A DNA stretch of 64,000 bases from Flavobacteriales bacterium (GTDB taxonomy: Bacteria > Bacteroidota > Bacteroidia > Flavobacteriales_F > PHOS-HE28), in NCBI GenBank assembly GCA_016715895.1, contig JADJXH010000004.1:744001-808000 (forward strand). Direction: 5' to 3'. The notes below the pieces were generated by a model. The model did no database searches, had not been told where the DNA came from, and was given only the letters and a program-made list of their open reading frames with translations. The position numbers were made by a program, and so were the translations under genes. Each line of letters starts with the position of its first letter. Position 1 is the stretch's first letter. Below are positions 1 to 7,962 of the stretch, piece after piece.

Positions 1-2220
1 GGTGTCCGCAGGGAGGTCGTAGGCGCCGTCGCTATTGGTCCACACAAGGACATCGTTCGCGTCGGTGCGCACCAGCCGGTAGGGCACCGTGTGGTCGGTG
101 GGGTCGAACGTGGCGTTCAGGTCGTAGTCGATGAACACCGATCCGCGCAGGCGGAAGGCGTTGAAGAAGAGGTTCTCCTGCCAGCTGATGCTGCGGAAGC
201 GGGCCGTCACCAGGTCGGGCACGGCGTCGTTGTTGAGGTCCTCGTACACCATGGCGGCCGCGCTCTCCGCGGTGGGGTCGATCAGCGCGTTGGGGCCCAG
301 CTGGCCGTTGCCGAGGTTCAGGGTGTAGTAGGTCTGGTGTGTGTAGCCGTTGCTCAGGGCCCACACCGCGTCCAGGAAGCCATCGCCGTTCACGTCGCGG
401 AGCATCAACGTGCGGGGCACCCCCGCCGGTGTGGCTTGGGTGCCGGCCGCGATGAGCGCGCCGGTGCCATCGTTCAGGTAGGCCGTGAGCAGGGTGCTGG
501 TGTAGTTCACGGCGTCCACATCGCCGTCACCGTCGAGGTCGCCCACATCGAACACGCCGAGGGACGGGCCACCGGGCACGGTGACGAAGGTGCCGCTGCC
601 GGTGTTGAGCACCACGGTGCCGCCGAACACCAGGTCCATCATCCCGTCGCCGTTCATGTCGCCGGCGCGCACGGTGCCCGCTACGAAGGCCGGCTCCATC
701 TGCATGGCGAACTCGCCGTTGCCGTCGTTCTCATACCAGCGCCCACTGCCGATGAGATCGAGGTCGAGGTCTCCGTCCAGGTCCACCTCGGCGCGGCTCA
801 CGCCCAGGCCGGGCAGGGTGTCCGGGGTCCAGGAGCTGCCGCCGGCCACGTTCCACAGGATGGCCCGGTCGGCCTTGTTGCTCACGATGTCCAGCAGGCC
901 ATCGGCATCCAGGTCGGCCAGGCGGCTCGCGGACACCTGGTTGGCGTGCTCGGTCACCACCTGCTGCCCGTTGAAGGTGCCGTCGCCGTTGTTGGCATAC
1001 CAGCAGATCCAGTCGCCGGTGTAGCTCGCGGTCACCAGGTCCTGGTCGCCATCCAGATCGATGTCGCCTGCGCTCAGGTCGAACGCGGCCGCCATGGTCT
1101 GGCAGAAGCGCTCACGCGGGGCGAAGCTGCCCGCACCGGTGTTCGGGTACCAGCCGGCCAGGTCCATGCCGCTGCATTGCAGCAGGTCCACCAGGCCATC
1201 GCCGTTGAGGTCGGCGCCGTGGTAGCTGGTGCCCACCAAGTTGTAGCCGCTCACCTGCTCCACGTTGGTGGTGGTCCACACGCTGCCGCCATCGTTGCGC
1301 AGCAGGCGCACATCGCAGCTGGTGCCGCTGTCCATGGTGAGGTCCACATCGCCATCGCCGTCGAAGTCGCCCAAGGCCTCGGGCATGCCGCTGGGGATGG
1401 TGTCACCGACGGTGAAGGTGCCGCCGCCGTCATTGGCGAACCACACGGTGCCGCCCGGCAACCCGAAGGCGATGAGGTCGTTGTCGCCATCGGCATCCAC
1501 GTCACCGCACACCGGTGTGCTGGGCTGCGCCAGCGGGTTGATGGCTTGCTGCGGGCCGAAGGCTCCACCTCCCAGGCCCTTGTACCAGCCCTGCTGCGCG
1601 TTGGTGCCGCCGATGAGCAGGTCCTTCTCCCCATCCCCGTCCAGATCGGCGTGAGCCACGGCCAGGCTGGTGGTGATGCCGGGAGCGCCCAACGATGCAC
1701 CCACGGTGAAGGTGCCACCACCTTGATTGATGAGCAGGTCCACGCTGTTGGCCTGCCGGATCACGTCGTCCACATCCCCGTCCCCGTCCAGATCCTCGAG
1801 CAGGCGCGCCGGGGTGCCCGTTGGGCAGTAGGCCCCCATCAGGGTCACCGCGCCGGTGCCGTCGTTGCGGTACCAGGTGTTGTCCACCACCAGGTCCGCG
1901 AAGCCGTCGGCATCGATGTCGCGAAGCATCGTCACGGCGCTACCGCTGATGCTTCCGGTGAACATGATCCGCATGGGTCCGAAGGCGCCTCCACCCAGGT
2001 TCTCGAACCAGCGCAGGGTGTAGGTATAGATGCTGCCCGTCCCGGAGTTGTAGGTCACTGGGTCCAGATCACCATCGCCGTCCACATCGCCTGCTAGAAC
2101 GCGTGAGGGGTACTTGGCCTCGCTTTCGAACAACAGGTTCACCGGCCCGAACTGGGCATGGACGAGGGTGAACGCGGAAAGCGCAACGAGCGCGCAGAGG
2201 CTCCGGTGGTGAACGTGCAT
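1..2220 (-). CDS. FG-GAP/VCBS-repeat secreted protein, C-terminus beyond the window edge
   Basis: The first 740 codons of an exported protein are present; the gene runs off the left edge. The start is the ATG after a short leader with no Shine-Dalgarno. A signal peptide of about 20 residues ends in VHAQ. The rest is a long series of FG-GAP/VCBS-type repeats, each with an acidic loop such as DVDGDGD or DLDGDGD, a pattern known for calcium-binding beta-propellers on bacterial surfaces. The last visible residues (SVFIDYDLNATFDPTD) look like a following beta-sandwich domain. A T9SS sorting domain is likely downstream but cannot be seen. The membrane-protein gene upstream on the same strand ends 45 bases away. 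The cargo class is clear, the ligand is not. Confidence 0.85.
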   Translation of the reverse strand, partial: MHVHHRSLCALVALSAFTLVHAQFGPVNLLFESEAKYPSRVLAGDVDGDGDLDPVTYNSGTGSIYTYTLRWFENLGGGAFGPMRIMFTGSISGSAVTMLRDIDADGFADLVVDNTWYRNDGTGAVTLMGAYCPTGTPARLLEDLDGDGDVDDVIRQANSVDLLINQGGGTFTVGASLGAPGITTSLAVAHADLDGDGEKDLLIGGTNAQQGWYKGLGGGAFGPQQAINPLAQPSTPVCGDVDADGDNDLIAFGLPGGTVWFANDGGGTFTVGDTIPSGMPEALGDFDGDGDVDLTMDSGTSCDVRLLRNDGGSVWTTTNVEQVSGYNLVGTSYHGADLNGDGLVDLLQCSGMDLAGWYPNTGAGSFAPRERFCQTMAAAFDLSAGDIDLDGDQDLVTASYTGDWICWYANNGDGTFNGQQVVTEHANQVSASRLADLDADGLLDIVSNKADRAILWNVAGGSSWTPDTLPGLGVSRAEVDLDGDLDLDLIGSGRWYENDGNGEFAMQMEPAFVAGTVRAGDMNGDGMMDLVFGGTVVLNTGSGTFVTVPGGPSLGVFDVGDLDGDGDVDAVNYTSTLLTAYLNDGTGALIAAGTQATPAGVPRTLMLRDVNGDGFLDAVWALSNGYTHQTYYTLNLGNGQLGPNALIDPTAESAAAMVYEDLNNDAVPDLVTARFRSISWQENLFFNAFRLRGSVFIDYDLNATFDPTDHTVPYRLVRTDANDVLVWTNSDGAYDLPADT

Positions 2221-2265
2221 GGTTCGGGATAGACGCGGGGATCGGTAAAGGTTGCGCGTGGGGTT

Positions 2266-3741
2266 CTATCGCCACTCGTGGACCGTGGCGTTCGGAAGGC
2301 GGAGCGCGGGTTCCATCGCGTTGCGGAGTGCGGGCCCCCAGGCCCGTGCACACCGGTCGGTCGCGGCGGTGTCCGGGCCCAGGACCACGACCGCGTCCAC
2401 GAAGCGTTCCGGCGGTGTGCGGGCCATGTGGCGCAGCCAGTAGCCGTCGCACATCCGTCCGGCGAGGAGCACACGCATGCGTTCGGCCTCGGGGGTGCCT
2501 CGGGCATACCACTGGTTGCCGCGATCGGCGAGCACCAGGCCGCTGTGCAGCGTGGACAGGTCGGCCACGGCATTGTGGGTCAACCAGTCCGTGCCCCTGT
2601 GCGCCACGGCCACCACGCTGCCCGGCGGCAGGGCACGTGCCACGGCCACCAGGTCCTCCTGCGCGGCGGCGTAGGGCGCCCATCGGCGTTCCAGCAGCAG
2701 CAGGCGGGCGGCCTGCGCCAGGCACATCCCGATCAGCAGGACGAACACGAGCCGACGGGGCGGGAGCCGCACCGCCACGCCGAGGGCGAACAGCAGCAGG
2801 GCCAGCCACAGCGCCCGGTCGGGCAGGTAGAGCAGGCCGCTCATGCGGGTGCGCACCACCAGCGCGACGAGGGCCATCAGCGCGGCCATGCCCCACAGCA
2901 CCAGGTGTGCCCTGTGGGGTGCGGCCGTACCGTGACGCAGGGCGATCGCCCACAGGGCCAGCAGCAGCAAGGCGGTGCCGATCAACAGCGGCCGCTCGGC
3001 CTCCGCATCCAGCAGCAGCAGGGGGTGCAGGCCCGCGATCGCGGCCCAGGGGTCCACGGAGCGCGCGGGCTCCAGCGGTACGCGCTGCAGGGCCTGCCAC
3101 ACGGGCATGGCGGAGCAGGCGAGCGACACCCCCAGGCCCAGCGCCCACCATCCGCGTCGGCCGTCGGGACCACGGCGGTGCAGCAGCTCGCTCAGCATCA
3201 CCAGGAGCACGAGCAGCAGCGGTGCCGAACGGTGGCACCAGGCGGCGGCGAGCGCGAACCCCAGGGCCGTGATCCATCGGCGCGGACGGCCTTCCCGCCA
3301 GGCGCACCAATGGTCCCACGCCAGCAGCGTGCAGGCGACCCCGAGCAGAAAGCCGAAGAAGCCATGCACCAGCAGTTGACCGGTGGCCACGGGCAGCACC
3401 AGGAAGGCCGCCCAGGGGTTGTGCGGGTTCAGCCGTCGCGCCACACACCAAGCGGCAAGCAGCACCAGCCCGATGGCGGTCACCACCAGGGCACGCTGCG
3501 CAGCGAACGGTCCGGCCAGCCGCAGCACCGGCAGCGCGATCAGGTCCGTGGCGCGGGGCAGGGTGCGCGACAGGTCCACGTGCAGACCCTGTCCCCCGGG
3601 CGCGTCACCGGCGAGCCGGTGCCCCAGGTGGTCCGCATGCAGCACGTGCAGCGGCCCGTCCAGGGTGCGGACATGGCGGAAGGCCAGCGGCGCCAGGGTA
3701 AAGACCAGCAGGAGCACCAGCGCGGGCCAGGGTCGGGACAT
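2266..3741 (-). CDS. polytopic membrane protein with C-terminal soluble domain
   Basis: The protein has 491 residues. About ten to eleven hydrophobic segments fill roughly residues 5-380, followed by a soluble tail of about 110 residues ending in VHEWR. An early loop carries acidic and histidine residues (DGPLHVLHADH). This layout resembles GT-C type glycosyltransferases or other uncharacterised Bacteroidota membrane proteins, but no diagnostic motif is clear, so no reaction is assigned. The start is the ATG encoding MSRPW; longer in-frame extension would run into the divergent sigma-factor gene. It is divergent from the ECF sigma gene and lies upstream of the FG-GAP protein on the same strand, so the two may be co-transcribed. 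Confidence 0.7.
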   Translation of the reverse strand: MSRPWPALVLLLVFTLAPLAFRHVRTLDGPLHVLHADHLGHRLAGDAPGGQGLHVDLSRTLPRATDLIALPVLRLAGPFAAQRALVVTAIGLVLLAAWCVARRLNPHNPWAAFLVLPVATGQLLVHGFFGFLLGVACTLLAWDHWCAWREGRPRRWITALGFALAAAWCHRSAPLLLVLLVMLSELLHRRGPDGRRGWWALGLGVSLACSAMPVWQALQRVPLEPARSVDPWAAIAGLHPLLLLDAEAERPLLIGTALLLLALWAIALRHGTAAPHRAHLVLWGMAALMALVALVVRTRMSGLLYLPDRALWLALLLFALGVAVRLPPRRLVFVLLIGMCLAQAARLLLLERRWAPYAAAQEDLVAVARALPPGSVVAVAHRGTDWLTHNAVADLSTLHSGLVLADRGNQWYARGTPEAERMRVLLAGRMCDGYWLRHMARTPPERFVDAVVVLGPDTAATDRCARAWGPALRNAMEPALRLPNATVHEWR

Positions 3742-3768
3742 CGCGGGCGAAGGTCGTTCAGCGGGTGC

Positions 3769-3795
3769 TGTAACTTTCACTGCGCACCACCGTCC
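3769..3795 (+). promoter_or_regulatory. ECF-type promoter of the sigma-factor gene
   Basis: TGTAAC (3769-3774), a 15-base spacer and CCGTCC (3790-3795) are followed by CACGA. The same two boxes precede three other genes of this cluster. AAC-containing -35 and CGTC -10 elements are typical of ECF sigma factors, so autoregulation is inferred. Confidence 0.65.
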
Positions 3796-3822
3796 CACGA
3801 ACAGCGAGGACCCCCTGCCTCC

Positions 3823-4308
3823 ATGACCGTAGCCGACTACAACACCGCTGTGGACGCCCATTCGGACGGCATCTATCGCTTTGCGCTCAAGCACCTGCGC
3901 GATGCGGACCTCGCCAAGGACGTGGTGCAGGAATCGTTCGCGCGGTTGTGGGTGAAGGTGGAGGAGGTGGAGGCCGCCAAGGCCAAGAGCTACCTGTTCA
4001 CCACGGCACACCACATCATGGTGGACGAGGTGCGCAAGGGAAGCCGCAGCACGCGCATGGAGGATCACCACGAGGACCTGCAATGGAGCAGCCAGTCGCA
4101 GCCCGATCTGCAGCGTGTGCTGGAGGCCGGTCTCGCGCAGCTGCCGCAGGTGCAGCGGAGCGTGGTGCTGCTGCGCGACCTGGAGGGCTACAGCTACGAG
4201 GAGATCGCGGAGCTCACCGGGCTGAACCTCACGCAGGTGAAGGTGTACATCTACCGCGGACGCACCGCCCTGAAGGACTACATCGGCAACCTCGAGCTTG
4301 TACTGTGA
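3823..4308 (+). CDS. ECF-type RNA polymerase sigma factor
   Basis: A 161-residue two-domain sigma-70 family protein of usual ECF length. Region 2 spans about residues 10-72 (IYRFALKHLRDADLAKDVVQ, then KSYLFTTAHHIMVDE). Region 4 spans about 105-155 and has a helix-turn-helix (YSYEEIAELTGLNLTQVKVY). It should direct RNA polymerase to a small promoter set. A matching bipartite promoter lies upstream of its own start and of three downstream units. The stop overlaps the GTG start of the anti-sigma gene by four bases, indicating translational coupling. The inducing signal cannot be read from sequence. Confidence 0.95.
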   Translation: MTVADYNTAVDAHSDGIYRFALKHLRDADLAKDVVQESFARLWVKVEEVEAAKAKSYLFTTAHHIMVDEVRKGSRSTRMEDHHEDLQWSSQSQPDLQRVLEAGLAQLPQVQRSVVLLRDLEGYSYEEIAELTGLNLTQVKVYIYRGRTALKDYIGNLELVL

Positions 4309-5666
4309 AGCTGGACCGCACGACATACGAAGCCTGGCTGCTGGACCGCCTGGAGGGCGCGCTCAGCCCCGCGCAACTGCGGGAGCTGGACGAGTTCCTG
4401 CGCGTCCACCCCGATCTGGCGGCGGAGGCGGAGCGGATGGGCGTGGAGTGGCCGAAGCTGGAGGCCGATGCGCCGCACTTCCCGGACAAGGACGCCCTGC
4501 GGCGCACCCTTCCCCCGCAGGGCCTGCCCACGGCGGCCACACTTCAGGACTTCCTGGTGGCCTTGGTGGAGGGCGACCTGACCGGCGAGCAGCACCGTGC
4601 CCTGGAGGCCTATCTGCAACAACATCCTGAAGCGCGCAACGACGCGCGGCTGATGGCCCTGGCGCGGATCGCTCCGGGCCTGGCATCCCTGCCCGGCCGT
4701 TCGGACCTGCGGCGCAGCTTTCCGCCCACCGGCACGGTGGACCGCCACCGGCTGACCGACTTCCTGATCGCCGAGGTGGAAGGGGAGCTTGGCGCGCAAG
4801 AGCGCAAGGCGCTGGAGGCGTACCTGGCGGCGCACCCCGAGGCGGAGCGTGAGCGCCGTCTGGTGGCCGCCACCCGGATCCGCCCCGGTGCGGTGACCTA
4901 TCCCGGTCGCGCCGGGTTGTACAGGCGGGAAGGCCGGGTGGTGCCGCTCTTCGGCGGCGCGTCCCTGCGGAAGCTTGCCGCCGCCGCCAGCGTGGCCCTG
5001 CTGCTGGGGCTTGGCATCTGGGCCCTCACCCGAGGCCCACAGCCCACGGACGTGCAAATGGCCGAACGGCCCTCGACCCCGGCACCCACACAGCTGCAGC
5101 GCGCGCAGGAGGCCATCCCCTCGGTCGAACTGCAGGAAGCTGTTCCACCGATCGAACGTCCCGCCTCCTCCACGACCGGCGTGTCACGTTCCGAAGGAGC
5201 GACGAACGCCGACGGAACGGCCCGGTCCACCGGGCACGACCGCCCGAACGATCACCCACAGCCCGCCCCTGCACGGGACCTGACGCTGCTGGCGCGCGTG
5301 GAGCCCGCCCGCCCGATGCTGCCCCCGGCCGCCACGCCTGCTCCGGTATCCGTGAAGCCGGTGGTGCCCGCGCCGCTCACGCCCGCACCGGAGGAACTGC
5401 TGGCGACCACTGCGGGCGGCGCTCAGGCCCCGCCCACGCTGGCCGGGTTGCTGGCGCAGCGCGTACGGGGCGAGGTGCTCGAGCAGCGCGACCCGGACGC
5501 GCGACCGCTCGACGAAGCGGACGCCGTGGCCGCCGTGGACAAAGGCCTCAAGCGGCTGGGGGGCGCACAGGCCGGCCTGGACGTGCAGCGCACCGGTCGG
5601 CGCCTCACCCGCCTCGACCTGCGGCTGGGCAATGGCCTGGCCTTCACCGCCAGCCGCGGCCGCTGA
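4305..5666 (+). CDS. membrane anti-sigma factor with three tandem cytoplasmic repeats
   Basis: The 453-residue product starts at a GTG inside the end of the sigma gene; no better ATG lies in frame nearby. Residues 8-70, 79-145 and 149-206 are three copies of one helical unit. Its core reads FLxxxVEGxLxxxxxxALEAYLxxHPEA and it ends in a basic segment (DALRRTLPP, DLRRSFPP). One transmembrane helix follows at about 222-243, then a Pro/Ala-rich periplasmic stretch and a short C-terminal segment. There is no HxxxCxxC zinc motif. Position, coupling and topology fit an anti-sigma factor; the units resemble the short helical N-domains of Bacteroidota anti-sigma proteins, normally present once. The role is inferred, but the repeats are directly visible. 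Confidence 0.8.
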   Translation: MKLDRTTYEAWLLDRLEGALSPAQLRELDEFLRVHPDLAAEAERMGVEWPKLEADAPHFPDKDALRRTLPPQGLPTAATLQDFLVALVEGDLTGEQHRALEAYLQQHPEARNDARLMALARIAPGLASLPGRSDLRRSFPPTGTVDRHRLTDFLIAEVEGELGAQERKALEAYLAAHPEAERERRLVAATRIRPGAVTYPGRAGLYRREGRVVPLFGGASLRKLAAAASVALLLGLGIWALTRGPQPTDVQMAERPSTPAPTQLQRAQEAIPSVELQEAVPPIERPASSTTGVSRSEGATNADGTARSTGHDRPNDHPQPAPARDLTLLARVEPARPMLPPAATPAPVSVKPVVPAPLTPAPEELLATTAGGAQAPPTLAGLLAQRVRGEVLEQRDPDARPLDEADAVAAVDKGLKRLGGAQAGLDVQRTGRRLTRLDLRLGNGLAFTASRGR

Positions 5667-5730
5667 CCGGCCGTGCAGGATGCCGCTCATCCCGGCGCCG
5701 CTTCCGCTCATCACAAGACCCCCGTACGGC

Positions 5731-5758
5731 TGTAACAGCAGGCCGTCCGGCGCCGTCC
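5731..5758 (+). promoter_or_regulatory. ECF-type promoter of the first TonB-C-like gene
   Basis: TGTAAC (5731-5736), a 16-base spacer and CCGTCC (5753-5758) are followed by CATGA. The -10 box ends 30 bases before the ATG, the same distance as for the paralogous gene downstream. Confidence 0.65.
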
Positions 5759-5788
5759 CATGAGCACAGACCACCAACACCGACCGCC

Positions 5789-6163
5789 ATGAACGCCGCC
5801 ATCCTCAAGAAGAGCCTTCTGCTGCTCGCCACCGTGTTCACCTACGGGTATGCCCGTGCCGCCGAGCCCCTGCGCACCAGCGTGGACCACGCCACCTCCC
5901 TGGAGCGTGCCGTGGAGCGCCAGCTGAACCGCCACGTGGTGTTCCCCGTCCTGGAGCGCACGCACGACATGACCGGCGAGGTCACCGTGAGCTTCGTGGT
6001 GGACCGCGAAGGCCGCCTGGAGGTGCTGGAGTGCGTGTCCGCCAACGAAGCGCTGCGCCAGTATGTGCTGGAGAAGCTCGCCAAGGTGGACGTGGGCGAG
6101 AACCCCGATGGCATCTGGAAGACCAGCCGGGTACGCTTCGTCTTCCGTCCGGAGCGGGCCTGA
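5789..6163 (+). CDS. small periplasmic TonB-C-like protein (copy 1)
   Basis: A 124-residue exported protein. A signal peptide ends at about residue 24 (GYARA/AEP). The remaining 100 residues resemble the C-terminal domain of TonB energy transducers: HVVFPVLERTHDMTGEVTVS, then a VSFVVDREGRLEVLEC strand pair and a final VRFVFRPE strand. The usual N-terminal TonB membrane anchor and proline spacer are absent, so it is probably a free periplasmic domain rather than a transducer. It has its own ECF-type promoter and terminator. A close paralogue follows. A role in envelope-stress output of the neighbouring sigma factor is inferred. Confidence 0.75.
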   Translation: MNAAILKKSLLLLATVFTYGYARAAEPLRTSVDHATSLERAVERQLNRHVVFPVLERTHDMTGEVTVSFVVDREGRLEVLECVSANEALRQYVLEKLAKVDVGENPDGIWKTSRVRFVFRPERA

Positions 6164-6177
6164 AGCATCGACGAACG

Positions 6178-6216
6178 ATGAGCACGGGCGGCCATGCGGC
6201 CGCCCGTGCTCATTTC
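6178..6216 (+). terminator. rho-independent terminator after TonB-C-like copy 1
   Basis: A perfect 16-bp stem (6178-6193 with 6198-6213) around a four-base loop ATGC is followed by a short T run. It starts 15 bases after the stop codon and separates this gene from its paralogue. Confidence 0.8.
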
Positions 6217-6273
6217 CGGCGCCCCCCAAGGGTCCACCGTTCATCACGCGCCCAACGCCGCCCGTACCGATCG

Positions 6274-6301
6274 GGTAACAAGGCCCCCGCCCCCGCCGTC
6301 C
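6274..6301 (+). promoter_or_regulatory. ECF-type promoter of the second TonB-C-like gene
   Basis: GGTAAC (6274-6279), a 16-base spacer and CCGTCC (6296-6301) are followed by AACG. It differs from the other three sites in the first base of the -35 box and lies 30 bases before the ATG. Confidence 0.6.
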
Positions 6302-6331
6302 AACGCCTACCAACACCAACGCCCCACAGCC

Positions 6332-6700
6332 ATGCGCACGCTCATGATCCGCACCGCCCTGATCGTACTGACCCTGTTCTCCACCGGCCCTGTTCTGCGC
6401 GCCGCCGAGCCCGCCCGCACCACTGGGGCGGACAAGCTGGAGCTGGCCGTGGAACGCGCCCTCAACCGCCATGTGGTGTTCCCGCTGCTGGAGCGCAAGC
6501 ACGACATGACCGGCGAGGTCACCGTAAGCTTCGTGGTGAACAGCGAGGGCCGGCTGGAGGTGCTGGAATGCTGGTCCGCCAACGAGCCGTTGCGGCAGTA
6601 CGTGCTCAGCAAGCTGGCCAAGGTGGATGTCGGCGACAACCCCGATGGCATCTGGCGCACCACGCGCGTGCACTTCGTCTTCCGTCCGGAGAAGGCCTGA
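6332..6700 (+). CDS. small periplasmic TonB-C-like protein (copy 2)
   Basis: This 122-residue protein is a clear duplicate of the gene before it. It has a signal peptide to about residue 24 (VLRA/AEP), then the same TonB-C-like domain with HVVFPLLERKHDMTGEVTVS, VLECWSANEPLRQYVL and VHFVFRPEKA. Most differences between the copies are conservative. An upstream ATG at 6194 would lie inside the preceding terminator and add a non-signal leader, so the ATG giving MRTLMIRTAL is chosen. The gene has its own ECF-type promoter and a strong terminator, so the two copies are regulated in parallel rather than as one operon. Confidence 0.75.
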   Translation: MRTLMIRTALIVLTLFSTGPVLRAAEPARTTGADKLELAVERALNRHVVFPLLERKHDMTGEVTVSFVVNSEGRLEVLECWSANEPLRQYVLSKLAKVDVGDNPDGIWRTTRVHFVFRPEKA

Positions 6701-6724
6701 ACGAATTGGTAGGTAGGTTGGAAA

Positions 6725-6755
6725 GGGGCGCCCCGGGAGGGGCGCCTCCTTTTTT
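6725..6755 (+). terminator. rho-independent terminator after TonB-C-like copy 2
   Basis: GGCGCCCC (6727-6734) pairs with GGGGCGCC (6739-6746) around a GGGA loop; two more outer pairs are possible. Six T residues follow at 6750-6755. This is the best terminator in the window. Confidence 0.9.
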
Positions 6756-6765
6756 CACAGCGGCC

Positions 6766-6792
6766 TGTAACTCGCGTGAGGTGCGCCCGTCC
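6766..6792 (+). promoter_or_regulatory. ECF-type promoter of the outer-membrane barrel gene
   Basis: TGTAAC (6766-6771), a 15-base spacer and CCGTCC (6787-6792) are followed by TACGAACGAG. Both the spacer length and the sequence after the -10 closely match the sigma-factor promoter (CACGAACAG). Confidence 0.65.
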
Positions 6793-6838
6793 TACGAACG
6801 AGCGGCGGCCTCGGCCCCGCACCGAAAACGAGAAGACC

Positions 6839-7834
6839 ATGCGCACCACGATCATCCACACCACCCTCCTGCTGGCCGCCTTTGCCGGCCTGTCCGCGAC
6901 CGCCCAAGCCCAGGACGACAGCACGGCCACGCGCCGCAACACCCTGGAGCTGGGAGTGGACGCCAAACGCGGACCCTACGCCCAGGTGAAGGGCAAGGAC
7001 GACACGGACACCGAGGACAAGCCGGACACGATCACCTTCCAGACCAAGCGGAAGATCATCACCATCCTGACGGAGAACAAGGCGATGGACACCACCGGCA
7101 CGGCCGCCGCCGAGCGCCTGCGCGAGCTGCGCCGCGAGCGCCGTAACGCCTTCACCTACTGGACCGGGGTGGAGATCGGGCTCAACAACTTCATGAGCCC
7201 CGACGGCGGCTTCGACCTGCCGGAGAAGGCGCGTTTCATGCAGCTGGAGGATGCCAATTCGCGGTTCTTCGCCCTCAATGTGGCCGAGTACAAGGTGGAG
7301 TTCGGCAGCCATCACGCGGGGCTCTTCACCGGGCTGGGCCTGGAGTTCGTGAACTACCGGCTCAGCAACAATGTGCGGCTGGCCTACGACCGCGACTCGG
7401 TGTTCGCGCAGACCGTGGTGGAGCCCGACCTGCGCAAGAACAAGCTGCGCCAGATCGGCCTGCGCGTGCCGCTGATGTTCGAGTTCAACACCAAACGGTC
7501 GCCGCTGCCCACCGAGGAGGAGCTGCGCGGCGGCGCCTGGAAGAACAGCGGCTTCTCGCGGAAGAACAACTTCCACTTCGCCTTCGGGGTGGTGGGCAGC
7601 TGGTACTTCGACACCATGTACAAGGTGAAGTACCGGCAGGACGGCGAGATGGAGAAGGAGCGCAGCAAGGGCAGCTTCAACCTGCTGAACTACCGGCTGG
7701 CGGCGCGGGCCCAGGTGGGCTGGGGCGGCCTCAACCTCTTCGCCGAGTACGCGCTCACCCCGCTGTTCCAGGAAGGCAGGGGTCCGGAGCTGATCCCGGT
7801 GAACGCCGGCATCGCGCTGGTGGGCTTCAACTGA
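6839..7834 (+). CDS. outer-membrane beta-barrel protein of the ECF cluster
   Basis: A 331-residue exported protein. The signal peptide ends at about residue 24 (ATAQA/QDD). A charged segment of about 75 residues rich in Lys and Asp follows. Then comes a series of alternating-residue strands (YWTGVEIGLNNFM, AGLFTGLGLEFVNYRL, FHFAFGVVGSWYF, LNLFAEYALTPLF) ending near GIALVGFN. This fits the porin-like small barrel families common in Bacteroidota. The start gives a good signal peptide; longer frames would enter the ECF promoter. As the last member of the cluster with an ECF-type promoter, it is the probable envelope output of the sigma factor. Substrate or function is unknown. Confidence 0.8.
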   Translation: MRTTIIHTTLLLAAFAGLSATAQAQDDSTATRRNTLELGVDAKRGPYAQVKGKDDTDTEDKPDTITFQTKRKIITILTENKAMDTTGTAAAERLRELRRERRNAFTYWTGVEIGLNNFMSPDGGFDLPEKARFMQLEDANSRFFALNVAEYKVEFGSHHAGLFTGLGLEFVNYRLSNNVRLAYDRDSVFAQTVVEPDLRKNKLRQIGLRVPLMFEFNTKRSPLPTEEELRGGAWKNSGFSRKNNFHFAFGVVGSWYFDTMYKVKYRQDGEMEKERSKGSFNLLNYRLAARAQVGWGGLNLFAEYALTPLFQEGRGPELIPVNAGIALVGFN

Positions 7835-7927
7835 CGGACGGAGGGCCCGCGGGCGCAACAAGGGGAAACGCCGAAGGGCACACCGGTCCGTGCGGGCCGT
7901 GCGGGCGATCGTCCCGCGCGGCCTGCG

Positions 7928-7935
7928 TATTTTCG
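7928..7935 (+). promoter_or_regulatory. -7 element upstream of the YebC-type gene
   Basis: TATTTTCG matches the Bacteroidota TA-N2-TTTG class with C for the third T, 27 bases before the ATG. No convincing -33 TTTG is visible. Confidence 0.45.
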
Positions 7936-7962
7936 CGGCCCACCGAACGAACCCGCGCAGCC

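Noticed and set aside
91..2097. 668-codon open frame on the plus strand
   Set aside because: It is the antisense of the FG-GAP repeat gene. Its composition (Val/His/Gly/Ala runs) is unnatural, while the minus strand gives a signal peptide and clear repeats.
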